From Enterobacteriaceae bacterium RIT714 (GTDB taxonomy: Bacteria; Pseudomonadota; Gammaproteobacteria; Enterobacterales; Enterobacteriaceae): 64,000 nt of DNA. Where the stretch lies: assembly GCA_009668015.1 (NCBI GenBank), contig WJYB01000001.1:620001-684000 (forward strand), in the 5' to 3' direction. Below the pieces are notes generated by a model that worked only from the letters and a program-made list of their open reading frames with translations, had not been told where the DNA came from and did no database searches. Shown here piece after piece: positions 46,111 to 54,886 of this stretch. Positions within the stretch are counted from its first letter, which is position 1. The number at the start of each line of letters is the position of its first letter. The translations under genes were made by a program, and so were the position numbers.

Positions 46111-46262
46111 ATTTTTTCATCCTCGGGTGGCGTCCGTCCACCCGAATCCCACCGCGACTCTGCGCACTTTCAGATAAACACGCATGACAACCCACAGGAT
46201 ATCGTTAAAATAACCAGATAGATTCACCGTATTTATAATTTATTGATAGTTTGAGAAGAAAA

Positions 46263-46676
46263 ATGAAAAAGCTCGTGGCGTTAGGTATGTTCTCCCTGTG
46301 TCTTACAGGTTGTGTTAATCCCGGTAAGGCATCGGTTCAGGCCGAGCAACTTGAAGGACATCGCTTCGTGCTGGAAAGCGTGAATGGTGCCGCGGTCAAG
46401 CCCGGTGCTGTCCCGCCAGAAATGAGCTTTGGTGAGAAGTTGACCGTCTCGGGCGTGATGTGTAATCGCTTTAGCGGGCAGGCGAAATTATCGGAAGGCG
46501 AGCTGAAGGTCAAAGAGATGGCGATGACACGTAAGCTTTGTGCCGACCCGCAGCTGAATCAGCTGGACGCGACGATCGGCGAGATGCTGCGCAAAGGCGC
46601 ACAGGTTGATCTGACTGAAAATCAGTTGACGCTCGCGACGGCTGAACAGACGTTAATGTTCAAGCGTGCAGAGTAA
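46263..46676 (+). CDS. hslJ: HslJ, heat-shock META-domain lipoprotein
   Basis: 137 residues with a lipoprotein signal (lipobox LTGC, Cys at about 17). The META-domain core matches E. coli HslJ (HRFVLESVNG, SFGEKLTVSG, MCNRFSGQ). Heat-inducible and implicated in novobiocin resistance. The ATG at 46263 has GAGAAG upstream; the track of codons before it does not suit a signal peptide. Convergent with ydbJ, stop to stop, as in E. coli. Confidence 0.93.
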   Translation: MKKLVALGMFSLCLTGCVNPGKASVQAEQLEGHRFVLESVNGAAVKPGAVPPEMSFGEKLTVSGVMCNRFSGQAKLSEGELKVKEMAMTRKLCADPQLNQLDATIGEMLRKGAQVDLTENQLTLATAEQTLMFKRAE

Positions 46677-46943
46677 TCAGTAAGCTCCGCAACTGCCCAC
46701 GGCAAGCGACTGTTCGCTACAGCGTTTGCCATTGGGTAAGGCGCACATACCAACAGCAGAGCCATCAAGCTGGCGGGCAACGGATAAAGACCCACCCACC
46801 ATCGCACAACTGGCCTGCCCCGAACTGGACATTGCCGCCTTCATTCCCGGCATAACGTGTGCTGCCGTCGCCTGCTGTTCAGGCTCACTACTGCATGCAG
46901 ACAACAATAACGCCGCACACCCAATCCAAAACGCTGAACGCAT
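46677..46943 (-). CDS. ydbJ: YdbJ, DUF333 lipoprotein
   Basis: 88 residues from the ATG at 46943. The lipobox LSAC gives a lipidated Cys17 and Ser at +2, so outer-membrane sorting is likely. A DUF333 domain follows (VARQLDGSAVGMCALPNGKRCSEQSL). It matches E. coli YdbJ throughout. Function unknown. In E. coli ydbK comes next; here the toxin/immunity pair at 47.3-48.1 kb intervenes. Confidence 0.92.
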   Translation of the reverse strand: MRSAFWIGCAALLLSACSSEPEQQATAAHVMPGMKAAMSSSGQASCAMVGGSLSVARQLDGSAVGMCALPNGKRCSEQSLAVGSCGAY

Positions 46944-47283
46944 TCTCTCTTCCCCCTGTAAATGGCAAAACCTAAGCATAATAGGCATCACGCGCCGTGC
47001 CGTCGAGAGCGCAGCTGTATATTTATGCACCAGATAAACAAATCAGCACTCTTTTTTGCCTGCGGACGGATCTGCGCGGACACAACGGGAATACCGCCTC
47101 CTCTCAATGGATCTATTATCCAGGACTGAACCGTCATATTAATAACCCATATAACTGGTTGATTTGTTTTATATAAACGATGCCGATGATGGTTAATATC
47201 GCCTCACTCTCTTTTACAACCCCTCACCGCTGACAGGCGTAGAACTGTTCCTTGTTTGACTTTCAAAAAATAAGGAAATTAAC
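46944..47283. other. AT-rich gap upstream of the first toxin/immunity pair
   Basis: 340 bases with no gene. It holds the ydbJ promoter at the left and the toxin-gene promoter at the right; AATAAGGAAATTAAC just before 47284 is the ribosome binding site and is shared almost exactly with the second pair (ATAAGGAAATT before 53639). Confidence 0.5.
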
Positions 47284-47646
47284 ATGTCATGGAATCCGCA
47301 TGAAGCCGTTACATTTGCACGCCAGAACGCCCATGTACACAGTTCAGGTTATTGTGCACGCGCGGTAGCCGCAGCTATACGCGCCGGAGGAGTCAAAATT
47401 ACCGGTGCCGACGCCATGTATTTTGGCCGCTCACTTGAGATGGCCGGATTTAGCCAAGTCTACGGTACTCTTATTGAGGGCGATGTTGCTGTTATTGATG
47501 CCTTGCCAGGTAAAAATCAGCATGGCCATGCCTGTATTTATGATGGCGCAGGCACCTGGTATTCAGATTTCATTCAGCGCAGCATGTATCCAGGCCCGCG
47601 GTACAGAGAAGTACAACCAGCCGTTAAATATTACAGGCATTACTGA
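47284..47646 (+). CDS. cysteine-amidase-like toxin (Tae/CHAP-type), copy 1
   Basis: 120 residues, no signal peptide. Cys24 in SGYCARAVAAAIRAGG opens a helix and His82 in HGHACIYD lies on the following strand, the Cys-His layout of NlpC/P60-CHAP peptidoglycan amidases. Size and pattern resemble BPSL0067/Tae2-like and related type VI secretion amidase effectors; which Tae family is uncertain. The stop overlaps the start of a periplasmic partner gene by one base, as expected for a toxin-immunity pair. No type VI structural genes are in the window. More A+T rich than its neighbours. Confidence 0.75.
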   Translation: MSWNPHEAVTFARQNAHVHSSGYCARAVAAAIRAGGVKITGADAMYFGRSLEMAGFSQVYGTLIEGDVAVIDALPGKNQHGHACIYDGAGTWYSDFIQRSMYPGPRYREVQPAVKYYRHY

Positions 47647-48074
47647 TGAAAAAAATTATTCTACTTTTACTGATAGCCTCATCAGCACTGGCTAATACGG
47701 ACGATCCGGCATTACAGGCAGTTAAGTTCAATAAGTGGTATGTCAGTCAAATCAGTGAAAATAAATTTCCCATTACTGACAGCCGCGAAATTGATCAGTA
47801 CGTCACCGCATCGACAATGCAAAAGCTCCGTCGAACACAGGAGGCGGACTATGACGATGAACCGTTTTACGATGCCGATCTCTTTCTCAAAGCGCAGGAT
47901 ATTGGTGATGACTGGCCAGATCATGTTGCCTCCGTCTCTGTCGATACCGATCCCGTTTGCGTAAACGTCTATATCGCGTTTGGGAAAGATAAAAAACACA
48001 CCGTTATTGACTGCATGGTAAAAGAAGATGGCATCTGGAAAGTGCAATCAGTGGCGGCTCGCGACTTCAACTGA
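47646..48074 (+). CDS. periplasmic immunity-like protein (DUF3828-type), copy 1
   Basis: 142 residues with a Sec signal peptide cut after ALA (about residue 16), so it is periplasmic, where a peptidoglycan amidase would strike. The C-terminal block VIDCMVKEDGIWKVQSVAAR is characteristic of DUF3828/YbjP-like proteins and nearly identical in copy 2. Two cysteines (PVCVNV and IDCMV) could pair. Start overlaps the toxin stop by one base. Immunity function is inferred from position and export; it has not been shown. Confidence 0.75.
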   Translation: MKKIILLLLIASSALANTDDPALQAVKFNKWYVSQISENKFPITDSREIDQYVTASTMQKLRRTQEADYDDEPFYDADLFLKAQDIGDDWPDHVASVSVDTDPVCVNVYIAFGKDKKHTVIDCMVKEDGIWKVQSVAARDFN

Positions 48075-48088
48075 TGTTCAAACGGACA

Positions 48089-48110
48089 ACCCGCGCAAGC
48101 GGGTTTCTTT
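48089..48110 (+). terminator. terminator of toxin/immunity pair 1
   Basis: ACCCGC-GCAA-GCGGGT followed by TTCTTT, 15 bases after the immunity stop. The same stem and TTTCTTT tail follow pair 2. Confidence 0.8.
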
Positions 48111-48358
48111 CCCCCGGCTCGCCTGACACCTTTCTAAGACACCCGTCTCGCTGTAATTGATTGATGGAGTAAATGAATCAAAATCAGGTGGATATCATTA
48201 ACGGAAACCGAACGTCTCCAGCCCACCTGGATCAATTTGTGCACTCGAAAGCCTTATAACTTCAATGGAATAGCCGCGCGTCCTATACTAAGAGGATAAC
48301 TATCAGGACTTGTCGCCGTTTCACAGGTCCCTCTTTTTGCGCAATGTAAGGGTGTCAC

Positions 48359-51300
48359 ATGATCACTATTGACGGTAATGGCGCGGCCGCGTCCGTCGCG
48401 TTTCGCACCAGCGAAGTTATCGCCATCTACCCAATTACGCCGAGTTCCACGATGGCAGAACAGGCTGATGCCTGGGCGGGCAACGGATTAAAAAACGTCT
48501 GGGGCGATGTTCCCCGGGTCGTGGAGATGCAGTCTGAAGCCGGTGCGATAGGTGCAGTGCATGGCGCGCTGCAAACCGGGGCGCTCTCCACATCGTTCAC
48601 GTCTTCCCAGGGATTGCTGCTGATGATCCCTACGCTGTATAAGCTCGCGGGACAGTTAACACCTTTTGTGTTGCACGTTGCGGCCCGAACCGTCGCGACG
48701 CATGCATTGTCGATTTTTGGCGATCATTCTGACGTCATGGCCGTCCGCCAGACGGGCTGTGCGATGCTGTGCGCCAGTAATGTGCAGGAGGCTCAGGACT
48801 TTGCGCTAATCTCCCATATCGCGACCCTCAAAAGCCGCGTGCCCTTTATTCATTTCTTTGATGGTTTCCGGACTTCACACGAAATCAATAAAATCGTTCC
48901 GCTGGCCGATAGCACGATCCTGGATCTGATGCCGCAAGCGGAAATTGACGCCCATCGCGCACGCGCACTCAATCCGGAGCACCCGGTCATTCGCGGTACG
49001 TCAGCGAATCCCGACACCTATTTCCAGTCACGCGAGGCGACGAACCCCTGGTATAACGCGGTCTACGACCATGTTGAGCATGCGATGGCGGCATTTTCTA
49101 CCGCGACCGGACGCGAATATAAGCCGTTTGAATACTACGGCCACCCGCAGGCTGAACGCGTGATTGTCCTGATGGGTTCCGCCATCGGTACCTGTGAAGA
49201 AGTGGTTGATGAACTGCTTTCCCGAGGTGAAAAAGTTGGCGTATTAAAGGTACGCCTGTATCGTCCTTTCTCTGCAAAACATCTGCTCTCCGTCCTGCCG
49301 GATAGCGTTCGCTCCGTGGCGGTTCTCGATCGTACCAAAGAGCCGGGCGCGCATGCAGAACCGCTGTATCTGGACGTGATGACGGCGCTTGCCGAAGCCT
49401 TCAACTGCGGCGAGCGCGAAACGTTGCCGCGGGTGATTGGCGGGCGCTATGGCCTTTCATCGAAAGAGTTTGGTCCTGACTGTGTTCTGGCGGTATTCAG
49501 TGAACTGAGCCGCGCCAAACCTAAACCGCGCTTCACCGTCGGTATTTATGACGACGTGACTAACCTTTCACTGGCGCTGCCGGAGGAGGCTCTGCCTTCA
49601 AACGCGAAGCTGGAAGCCCTGTTTTATGGTCTGGGGAGCGATGGCAGCGTCTCGGCCACCAAGAACAATATCAAAATCATCGGCAACTCGACGCCGTGGT
49701 ATGCGCAGGGTTATTTCGTATATGACTCTAAAAAAGCAGGCGGCCTGACGGTTTCGCATCTTCGCGTCAGCGAAACCCCTATTCGCTCGGCTTATCTGGT
49801 CTCGCAGGCCGATTTTGTCGGCTGCCACCAGCTGCAATTCATTGATAAATATCAGATGGTGGAGCGCCTGAAGCCAGGCGGGATTTTCCTGCTCAACACG
49901 CCATACAGCGCCGACGAAGTTTGGTCGCGTCTGCCGCAGGAAGTGCAGGCGGTGTTGAATCAGAAGCAAGCCCGGCTGTACACCATCAATGCGGCCAAAA
50001 TTGCCCGTGAATGTGGTCTGGCCGCGCGCATTAACACCGTCATGCAAATGGCGTTCTTCCATTTGACTCAAATCCTGCCGGGCGATAGCGCGCTGGCAGA
50101 ACTGCAGGGCGCGATTGCCAAAAGCTACAGCAGCAAAGGCCAGGAACTGGTCGAACGTAACTGGCAGGCACTGGCCCTGGCGCGCGAGTCTATCTCTGCG
50201 ATCCCGCTTCAGCCTGTTGATGCCGCCAGCCCGAACCGTCCGCCGGTGGTGTCTGACGCCGCCCCTGATTTTGTCAAAACCGTTACCGCAGCAATGCTGG
50301 CGGGCCTTGGCGATGCGCTCCCCGTCTCCGCACTGCCGCCAGACGGCACCTGGCCGGTAGGAACGACGCGCTGGGAAAAACGCAACATCGCGGAAGAGAT
50401 TCCGATCTGGAAAGAAGATCTGTGCACGCAGTGTAACCATTGCGTCGCCGCCTGCCCGCACTCTGCGATCCGCGCCAAAGTGGTTTCTCCGCAGGATATG
50501 GAAAACGCCCCTTCCAGCCTGCATTCGCTGGATGTGAAATCCCGCGATATGCGCGGGCAGAAGTATGTACTTCAGGTGGCACCGGAAGATTGCACCGGCT
50601 GCAACCTGTGCGTCGAAGTCTGTCCGGCAAAAGATCGTCAGAACCCGGAGATTAAAGCCATCAATATGATGTCTCGCCTGGAGCATGTGGAAGAGGAGAA
50701 AGTGAATTACGATTTCTTCCTCGATTTGCCTGAAATCGACCGCAGCAAGCTGGAACGTATTGATATCCGCACCTCGCAGCTGATTACACCGCTGTTCGAA
50801 TACTCGGGCGCATGCTCCGGCTGCGGCGAAACGCCCTACATCAAACTGCTTACCCAGCTGTATGGCGATCGCATGCTCATCGCCAATGCCACCGGATGCT
50901 CCTCGATTTACGGCGGCAATCTGCCTTCCACACCGTATACCACCGACGAGAATGGTCGCGGTCCGGCGTGGGCAAACTCCCTGTTTGAAGATAACGCCGA
51001 GTTCGGACTGGGCTTCCGTTTGACCGTCGATCAACATCGCGCCCGTGTGATGCGTCTGCTTGGACAGTTTGCTGACAAGATCCCGACAGCCCTGAACGAA
51101 GCGCTGCATAGCGATGCGACACCGGAAGTGCGCCGTGAACAGGTGGCCGAATTGCGTCAGCATCTGCATGGCGTTGAAGGGGCTGAACAGCTGTTAACGG
51201 ATGCCGATGCGCTGGTCGAAAAATCTGTCTGGCTGATTGGGGGTGATGGCTGGGCGTACGATATCGGCTTTGGCGGACTGGATCATGTTCTGAGTCTGAC

Positions 51301-51883
51301 CGAAAACGTGAACATCCTGGTTCTCGATACCCAGTGTTATTCCAATACCGGCGGCCAGGCGTCAAAAGCAACTCCTCTGGGGGCGGTGACCAAATTTGGC
51401 GAACACGGCAAGCGTAAAGCGCGGAAAGATTTAGGCGTGAGCATGATGATGTACGGACATGTTTACGTCGCGCAGATTTCGCTGGGCGCGCAGCTTAACC
51501 AGACGGTCAAAGCCATTCAGGAAGCAGAAGCCTATCCCGGCCCTTCCCTGATCATCGCCTACAGCCCATGCGAAGAGCACGGCTACGATCTGGCGCTAAG
51601 CCACGATCAGATGCGTCAGCTCACCGCTACCGGCTTCTGGCCGCTGTATCGCTTCGATCCTCGTCGTGCTGATGAAGGTAAACTGCCGCTGGCGCTGGAT
51701 TCGCGCCCACCGTCAGATGCACTTGCCGAAACGCTGCTCCAGGAACAACGTTTCCGTCGCCTGAATGCTCAACAGCCTGAAGTGGCCGAGCAGTTGTGGA
51801 AAGACGCAGCCGCCGATCTGCAAAAACGCTACGACTTCCTGGCGCAGATGGCCGGAAAAGCGGAGAAATCGTCCAGCGAGTGA
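48359..51883 (+). CDS. nifJ: pyruvate:flavodoxin/ferredoxin oxidoreductase YdbK (NifJ)
   Basis: 1174 residues, exactly the E. coli YdbK length. It converts pyruvate and CoA to acetyl-CoA and CO2, reducing flavodoxin or ferredoxin. Domains in order: TPP/pyrimidine domain (about 1-240), CoA-binding and gamma domains (about 250-620), two [4Fe-4S] motifs CTQCNHCVAACP (near 690) and CTGCNLCVEVCP (near 744), a third-cluster CSGCGE (near 818), and the TPP-pyrophosphate motif GDGWAYDIGFGG (near 960). In E. coli it is SoxRS-induced and supports oxidative-stress tolerance. Monocistronic; flanked by a toxin pair on each side. Confidence 0.97.
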   Translation: MITIDGNGAAASVAFRTSEVIAIYPITPSSTMAEQADAWAGNGLKNVWGDVPRVVEMQSEAGAIGAVHGALQTGALSTSFTSSQGLLLMIPTLYKLAGQLTPFVLHVAARTVATHALSIFGDHSDVMAVRQTGCAMLCASNVQEAQDFALISHIATLKSRVPFIHFFDGFRTSHEINKIVPLADSTILDLMPQAEIDAHRARALNPEHPVIRGTSANPDTYFQSREATNPWYNAVYDHVEHAMAAFSTATGREYKPFEYYGHPQAERVIVLMGSAIGTCEEVVDELLSRGEKVGVLKVRLYRPFSAKHLLSVLPDSVRSVAVLDRTKEPGAHAEPLYLDVMTALAEAFNCGERETLPRVIGGRYGLSSKEFGPDCVLAVFSELSRAKPKPRFTVGIYDDVTNLSLALPEEALPSNAKLEALFYGLGSDGSVSATKNNIKIIGNSTPWYAQGYFVYDSKKAGGLTVSHLRVSETPIRSAYLVSQADFVGCHQLQFIDKYQMVERLKPGGIFLLNTPYSADEVWSRLPQEVQAVLNQKQARLYTINAAKIARECGLAARINTVMQMAFFHLTQILPGDSALAELQGAIAKSYSSKGQELVERNWQALALARESISAIPLQPVDAASPNRPPVVSDAAPDFVKTVTAAMLAGLGDALPVSALPPDGTWPVGTTRWEKRNIAEEIPIWKEDLCTQCNHCVAACPHSAIRAKVVSPQDMENAPSSLHSLDVKSRDMRGQKYVLQVAPEDCTGCNLCVEVCPAKDRQNPEIKAINMMSRLEHVEEEKVNYDFFLDLPEIDRSKLERIDIRTSQLITPLFEYSGACSGCGETPYIKLLTQLYGDRMLIANATGCSSIYGGNLPSTPYTTDENGRGPAWANSLFEDNAEFGLGFRLTVDQHRARVMRLLGQFADKIPTALNEALHSDATPEVRREQVAELRQHLHGVEGAEQLLTDADALVEKSVWLIGGDGWAYDIGFGGLDHVLSLTENVNILVLDTQCYSNTGGQASKATPLGAVTKFGEHGKRKARKDLGVSMMMYGHVYVAQISLGAQLNQTVKAIQEAEAYPGPSLIIAYSPCEEHGYDLALSHDQMRQLTATGFWPLYRFDPRRADEGKLPLALDSRPPSDALAETLLQEQRFRRLNAQQPEVAEQLWKDAAADLQKRYDFLAQMAGKAEKSSSE

Positions 51884-51884
51884 T

Positions 51885-51995
51885 AAAAAAAAGCCCGGAG
51901 TATTCACTCCGGGCACATCCCTGTCAATTCTGAATGCTGTTTTAACCAACCTCACTCGTCATCTTCCTGGAAAAAGAATCTTAAAGGCATATAAC
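51885..51995 (-). ncRNA. micC: MicC small RNA
   Basis: On the minus strand the RNA would begin GTTATATGCCTTTA, identical to the 5' end of E. coli MicC that pairs with the ompC leader, and end in the hairpin GCCCGGAGT/ACTCCGGGC followed by eight T, about 111 bases in all (E. coli 109). It points toward the end of ydbK, as in E. coli. The middle differs considerably from the E. coli RNA. The adjacent ompN is not present. It is the only content recognised between ydbK and 52260. Confidence 0.88.
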
Positions 51996-52260
51996 GCGGC
52001 TAAGTCTACCGTTCTCTGCCGTTGATGAATAATTTTAAGTTTGTATCTATTGCTCAAATATATTCATGAAATATATGTGTATTTTCCAGAATCGCTATTC
52101 GCCTGTCGTGTATCAGCGACGACCGGTATCAGAATGAGGCAAACGTCCGCAGAACCGCCGTGATACGCGCCCAGTGGATGATAATAATTTCGACTTGCAC
52201 GATCCGGCGGTCCTGATAGATGATAAATTTCCTGTTTTAAGCTGTAAGGGAGAAATCAGC

Positions 52261-52473
52261 ATGGTCCATCATCCTGTAAGATCATCACGTATCGCCTCCA
52301 TCGCCTATGACGAGCACAGCGCGACCCTGGAAATTCGTTTTCTCGATCGCAAAACGCTGCAATATCAGCGCGTGCCCGCCCGCATCTACAACGATTTTTT
52401 GCAGGTGGTTTCAAAGGGCCGCTTTTATGATGGCGTGGTCAAAGGAAAATTTAAGGAAATCCAGGTGCCCTGA
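52261..52473 (+). CDS. KTSC-domain protein
   Basis: 70 residues from ATG 52261 with AAGGGAG upstream; it consists of one KTSC domain (SSRIASIAYDEHSATLEIRF, then YNDFLQVVSKGRFYD). KTSC domains are small, sometimes fused to lysyl-tRNA synthetase-type or helicase proteins, and their function is not settled. A further start 29 codons upstream lacks a ribosome binding site. It sits where ompN would be in E. coli. Confidence 0.78.
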   Translation: MVHHPVRSSRIASIAYDEHSATLEIRFLDRKTLQYQRVPARIYNDFLQVVSKGRFYDGVVKGKFKEIQVP

Positions 52474-52492
52474 CGAGGCTGGTGTAGACTCG

Positions 52493-52909
52493 TTACGATT
52501 CTTCGGCCTTACGGAATGACAAGTAGCCGAACACTCCGCTTTTACCGTCATTTGGATGATTGACGCCGTCCATAACCTTAACTTCGGCAAAATCAAACGG
52601 CGTTACCCCTTCGAAACAGGCAACGTTTACGCCATATTGTTCCGGGTTGGAACGGCGCTGGTGGAACGTGTAAATACCGCAGATGGAACAAAAAAAGTGT
52701 CGGGCCTCGTGAGTATTAAAGCGGTACTCCGTCAGTTTATCTTTGCCTTTTATCACGTCGATTCCCGAGACGGGTGCAGACACCACGACTGCCCCACGCA
52801 TGCGGCAGTACGAGCAGCTGCAACGGCGGGCGGTGTTAAATTCATCTGTCAGTTCAACGGTGAACGCAACCGCCCCGCAGTGGCATTGCGCTGAGTGTTT
52901 TTGAGGCAT
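52493..52909 (-). CDS. GFA/CENP-V family zinc protein
   Basis: 138 residues with the GFA zinc-binding pattern: CHCGAVAF near residue 9, CSCSYCRMRG near 31 and CSICGIYTFHQ near 78. Related to glutathione-dependent formaldehyde-activating enzyme Gfa, but most short bacterial homologues have no proven activity. GGAGGG precedes the ATG. Convergent with the KTSC gene. Confidence 0.85.
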   Translation of the reverse strand: MPQKHSAQCHCGAVAFTVELTDEFNTARRCSCSYCRMRGAVVVSAPVSGIDVIKGKDKLTEYRFNTHEARHFFCSICGIYTFHQRRSNPEQYGVNVACFEGVTPFDFAEVKVMDGVNHPNDGKSGVFGYLSFRKAEES

Positions 52910-53043
52910 AAGCCCTCCTGTTCGTGATTATTTACGCTAACGGGAATTGCTGACTGTCACGTTTAATTTATCCCCGCTGCCGATCTTCACGTCAAGCCAA
53001 AAACCCATTGACCTACGCTTGAGCGACGCCATACAGAGAACAA

Positions 53044-53068
53044 TAAAAAAGGCCGCCTTAGCGACCTG
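53044..53068 (-). terminator. probable terminator after the small gene at 53085
   Basis: On the minus strand an imperfect GGTCGC/GGCGGCC-type hairpin is followed by TTTTTTATTG. The stem contains a mismatch, so strength is uncertain. Confidence 0.5.
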
Positions 53069-53084
53069 TTTCTGAATAAGAGCG

Positions 53085-53258
53085 TTAAATCAATTTAATA
53101 TTAACCACATAGCCTTCCAGCCCGGTCATGGTTTCGCGGGGAATAAATTCGATCTCAGAAACTTCTTTGCCCGTTTTTTTTCTTAATTCCGCAATTTTTT
53201 TTGCGATTAGGGCGGAAATCTCTGCTTCGGCCTTGAGTTTTTGTTCCTCTAAACTCAT
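53085..53258 (-). CDS. small coiled-coil-like protein, unknown function
   Basis: 57 residues starting MSLEEQKLKAEAEISALIAK, a strongly charged amphipathic helix of about 35 residues, then a short beta-like tail ending VVNIKLI. AGAGG lies six bases before the ATG at 53258, and codon use is normal, so it looks real. I recognise no family. It is the last gene before the A+T-rich region that carries the second toxin pair. Confidence 0.65.
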   Translation of the reverse strand: MSLEEQKLKAEAEISALIAKKIAELRKKTGKEVSEIEFIPRETMTGLEGYVVNIKLI

Positions 53259-53638
53259 TTTTACCTCTTCACTTTATCAAACACCTGAAAACGTCAGTAA
53301 GGTCGGAAATGGAAAACCCATTCAGCCTAATCCCTTATAAACTATAGACTACTCTCCAGATTTCAGCCAAGTGTGAAGGTTCATTGATGGACGATTGGCT
53401 GACGTCAAGCTAACGCAGGCCTTAACTCAAACGGACCGTATCTTGCGAATTCGTGATAGCGATTATGACTCACCATAACACTGTATTGGAACACGGCATT
53501 ACATATTTAAATGATTAATTAAATTACATAAACAGTGTTGATATTGGTTAATACTGACACAGTATATATTACATTTACTTGTCGAAAAAAAGCGTACAAC
53601 CTTCTTAGCCTCCGTTCAATTATAAGGAAATTGATGTT
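53259..53638. other. very AT-rich region before the second toxin/immunity pair
   Basis: 380 bases with no credible gene; base composition shifts sharply to A+T beyond about 53470, as is common in horizontally acquired DNA. It ends with ATAAGGAAATTGATGTT, the toxin ribosome binding region. Promoters not resolved. Confidence 0.5.
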
Positions 53639-53998
53639 ATGTGGAATGCTAATAAAGCCGTTATGTATGCCCGTCAACATGCTGGCGTCTATAGTCAAAA
53701 AAGATGCGCGGAGTTTGTGTCTAACGCTATCCGTGCAGGTGGCGCAAATATTCATAACACCCATTACGCGAAGGACATGAAAAGCAATCTACTTCACGCT
53801 GGATTCCATCAGGTCTATGGCGAACCCATTGAAGGTGATATAGCCGTTATCCAGTCTACGGCACATCATGCATGGGGACACGCCTGCATCTACGGCGGGG
53901 GTGGCGTATGGTATTCAGACTTTGTTCAACGGACAATGTATCCGGGACCAGAATACAGGGAAGTTAAGCCGGCCTATGCCATTTATCGCCATGACTGA
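53639..53998 (+). CDS. cysteine-amidase-like toxin (Tae/CHAP-type), copy 2
   Basis: 119 residues, no signal peptide; about half the residues match copy 1. Conserved landmarks: ARQ.A.V.S then Cys23, IRAGG, AGF.QVYG, IEGD.AVI, His81 in WGHACIYG and WYSDF.QR.MYPGP.YREV. The residues lining the presumed active site are kept, while the segment between AGG and AGF has diverged, suggesting altered partner or substrate recognition. Same size, same start context and same downstream partner as copy 1. Lies between ydbK and ttcA, 600 bases from an integrase remnant. Confidence 0.75.
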   Translation: MWNANKAVMYARQHAGVYSQKRCAEFVSNAIRAGGANIHNTHYAKDMKSNLLHAGFHQVYGEPIEGDIAVIQSTAHHAWGHACIYGGGGVWYSDFVQRTMYPGPEYREVKPAYAIYRHD

Positions 53999-53999
53999 A

Positions 54000-54437
54000 A
54001 TGAAAAAATTCATTATTGCAGCCCTGTTCCTGCCATCCATTGCCCTGGCTGACACAGCGGTTTTAACTCCTGAGGCCACTGCCGCGCTCAATTTTAACCA
54101 ATGGTACATTTCGCAGATTATGAACGGGAAAGAGCCCCTGTCTGATTACGCTTCGCTGAATTCCTACGTGACCGGCGACACGATCGGTAAATTAAAAGCG
54201 CTCGGAAAGCTAGATCCGAATGAAAATGACGTTCCCGATGCTGATATGTTCATAAAGGCCCAGGGGTATCAGAATGACTGGAATCGCGTCACCGTTGTGG
54301 GAACAGATTTTGACGCCGCTTGTATGCAGGTGTACGTCGCCTTTGGGATGAACAAAAAACACGTCGTCATTGACTGTATGGTGAAAGAAGACGGCGCGTG
54401 GAAAGTGCAGTCTGTTGCTGCTCGTAACCTCAATTGA
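54000..54437 (+). CDS. periplasmic immunity-like protein (DUF3828-type), copy 2
   Basis: 145 residues with a signal peptide cut after ALA (about residue 17). The C-terminus VIDCMVKEDGAWKVQSVAAR is almost the same as in copy 1, whereas residues 25-85 differ widely. The start is ATG 54000, two bases past the toxin stop; ATG 53991, overlapping the toxin, is possible. Presumed to protect the periplasm from its cognate amidase. Confidence 0.75.
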   Translation: MKKFIIAALFLPSIALADTAVLTPEATAALNFNQWYISQIMNGKEPLSDYASLNSYVTGDTIGKLKALGKLDPNENDVPDADMFIKAQGYQNDWNRVTVVGTDFDAACMQVYVAFGMNKKHVVIDCMVKEDGAWKVQSVAARNLN

Positions 54438-54452
54438 GCCACAAAATATTAC

Positions 54453-54474
54453 ACCCGTGAAAGCGGGTTTCTTT
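54453..54474 (+). terminator. terminator of toxin/immunity pair 2
   Basis: ACCCG/CGGGT stem followed by TTCTTT, 15 bases after the immunity stop, equivalent to the terminator after pair 1. Confidence 0.75.
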
Positions 54475-54582
54475 CGAATTCTCCATCCAGGGGCTACGCG
54501 ACCGTTTAACGATTCTGTGCCCTGCTCATCATGCTTCCAAAAGTGATTTCAGTGATTCTCTGAAACGGAAACTCTCAAGCAC

Positions 54583-54783
54583 ATGCAGTACGTCGTTGCA
54601 TTCCCGTCATTATCACAGCATCGTGCAGCGGTGGTTGAATGGAACCCAGCCGTAAAACGTGCTGGTATTCGCCGCCGGAATCCGTACCATACGCGGCATA
54701 CTTTTGCCTGCTGGTTTCTGTCAGCCGGTGCAAACCCGTCGTTTATGGCGAGCCAGATGGGATATGACATCTACAGGATGTAG
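54583..54783 (+). pseudogene. tyrosine-recombinase (phage integrase) C-terminal remnant
   Basis: 66 codons containing RNPYHTRHTFACWFLSAGAN and PSFMASQMG, the H-x-x-R box of lambda-type integrases. It stops just where the catalytic tyrosine segment should follow, and the first 250 or so residues are missing. Rac-type prophage integrases of E. coli have this C-terminus and lie beside ttcA. It is therefore the scar of a lost Rac-like prophage. The 450-base gap before ttcA otherwise contains only the pair-2 terminator. Confidence 0.8.
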
Positions 54784-54886
54784 ATTGATTAGCTGAACAG
54801 CGATCGGATGCTTATGCTAAATAATAAGCTGGCACGCTGAAAACGTTGCCCCTTCTATGCCCTTTTGGTTTTAGAGATTGAGAATA

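Noticed and set aside
49598-51169. Long minus-strand open frame (523 codons) inside ydbK
   Set aside because: It lies wholly antisense to the well-conserved ydbK, has no ribosome binding site and no recognisable domain; it reflects codon bias of the plus strand.
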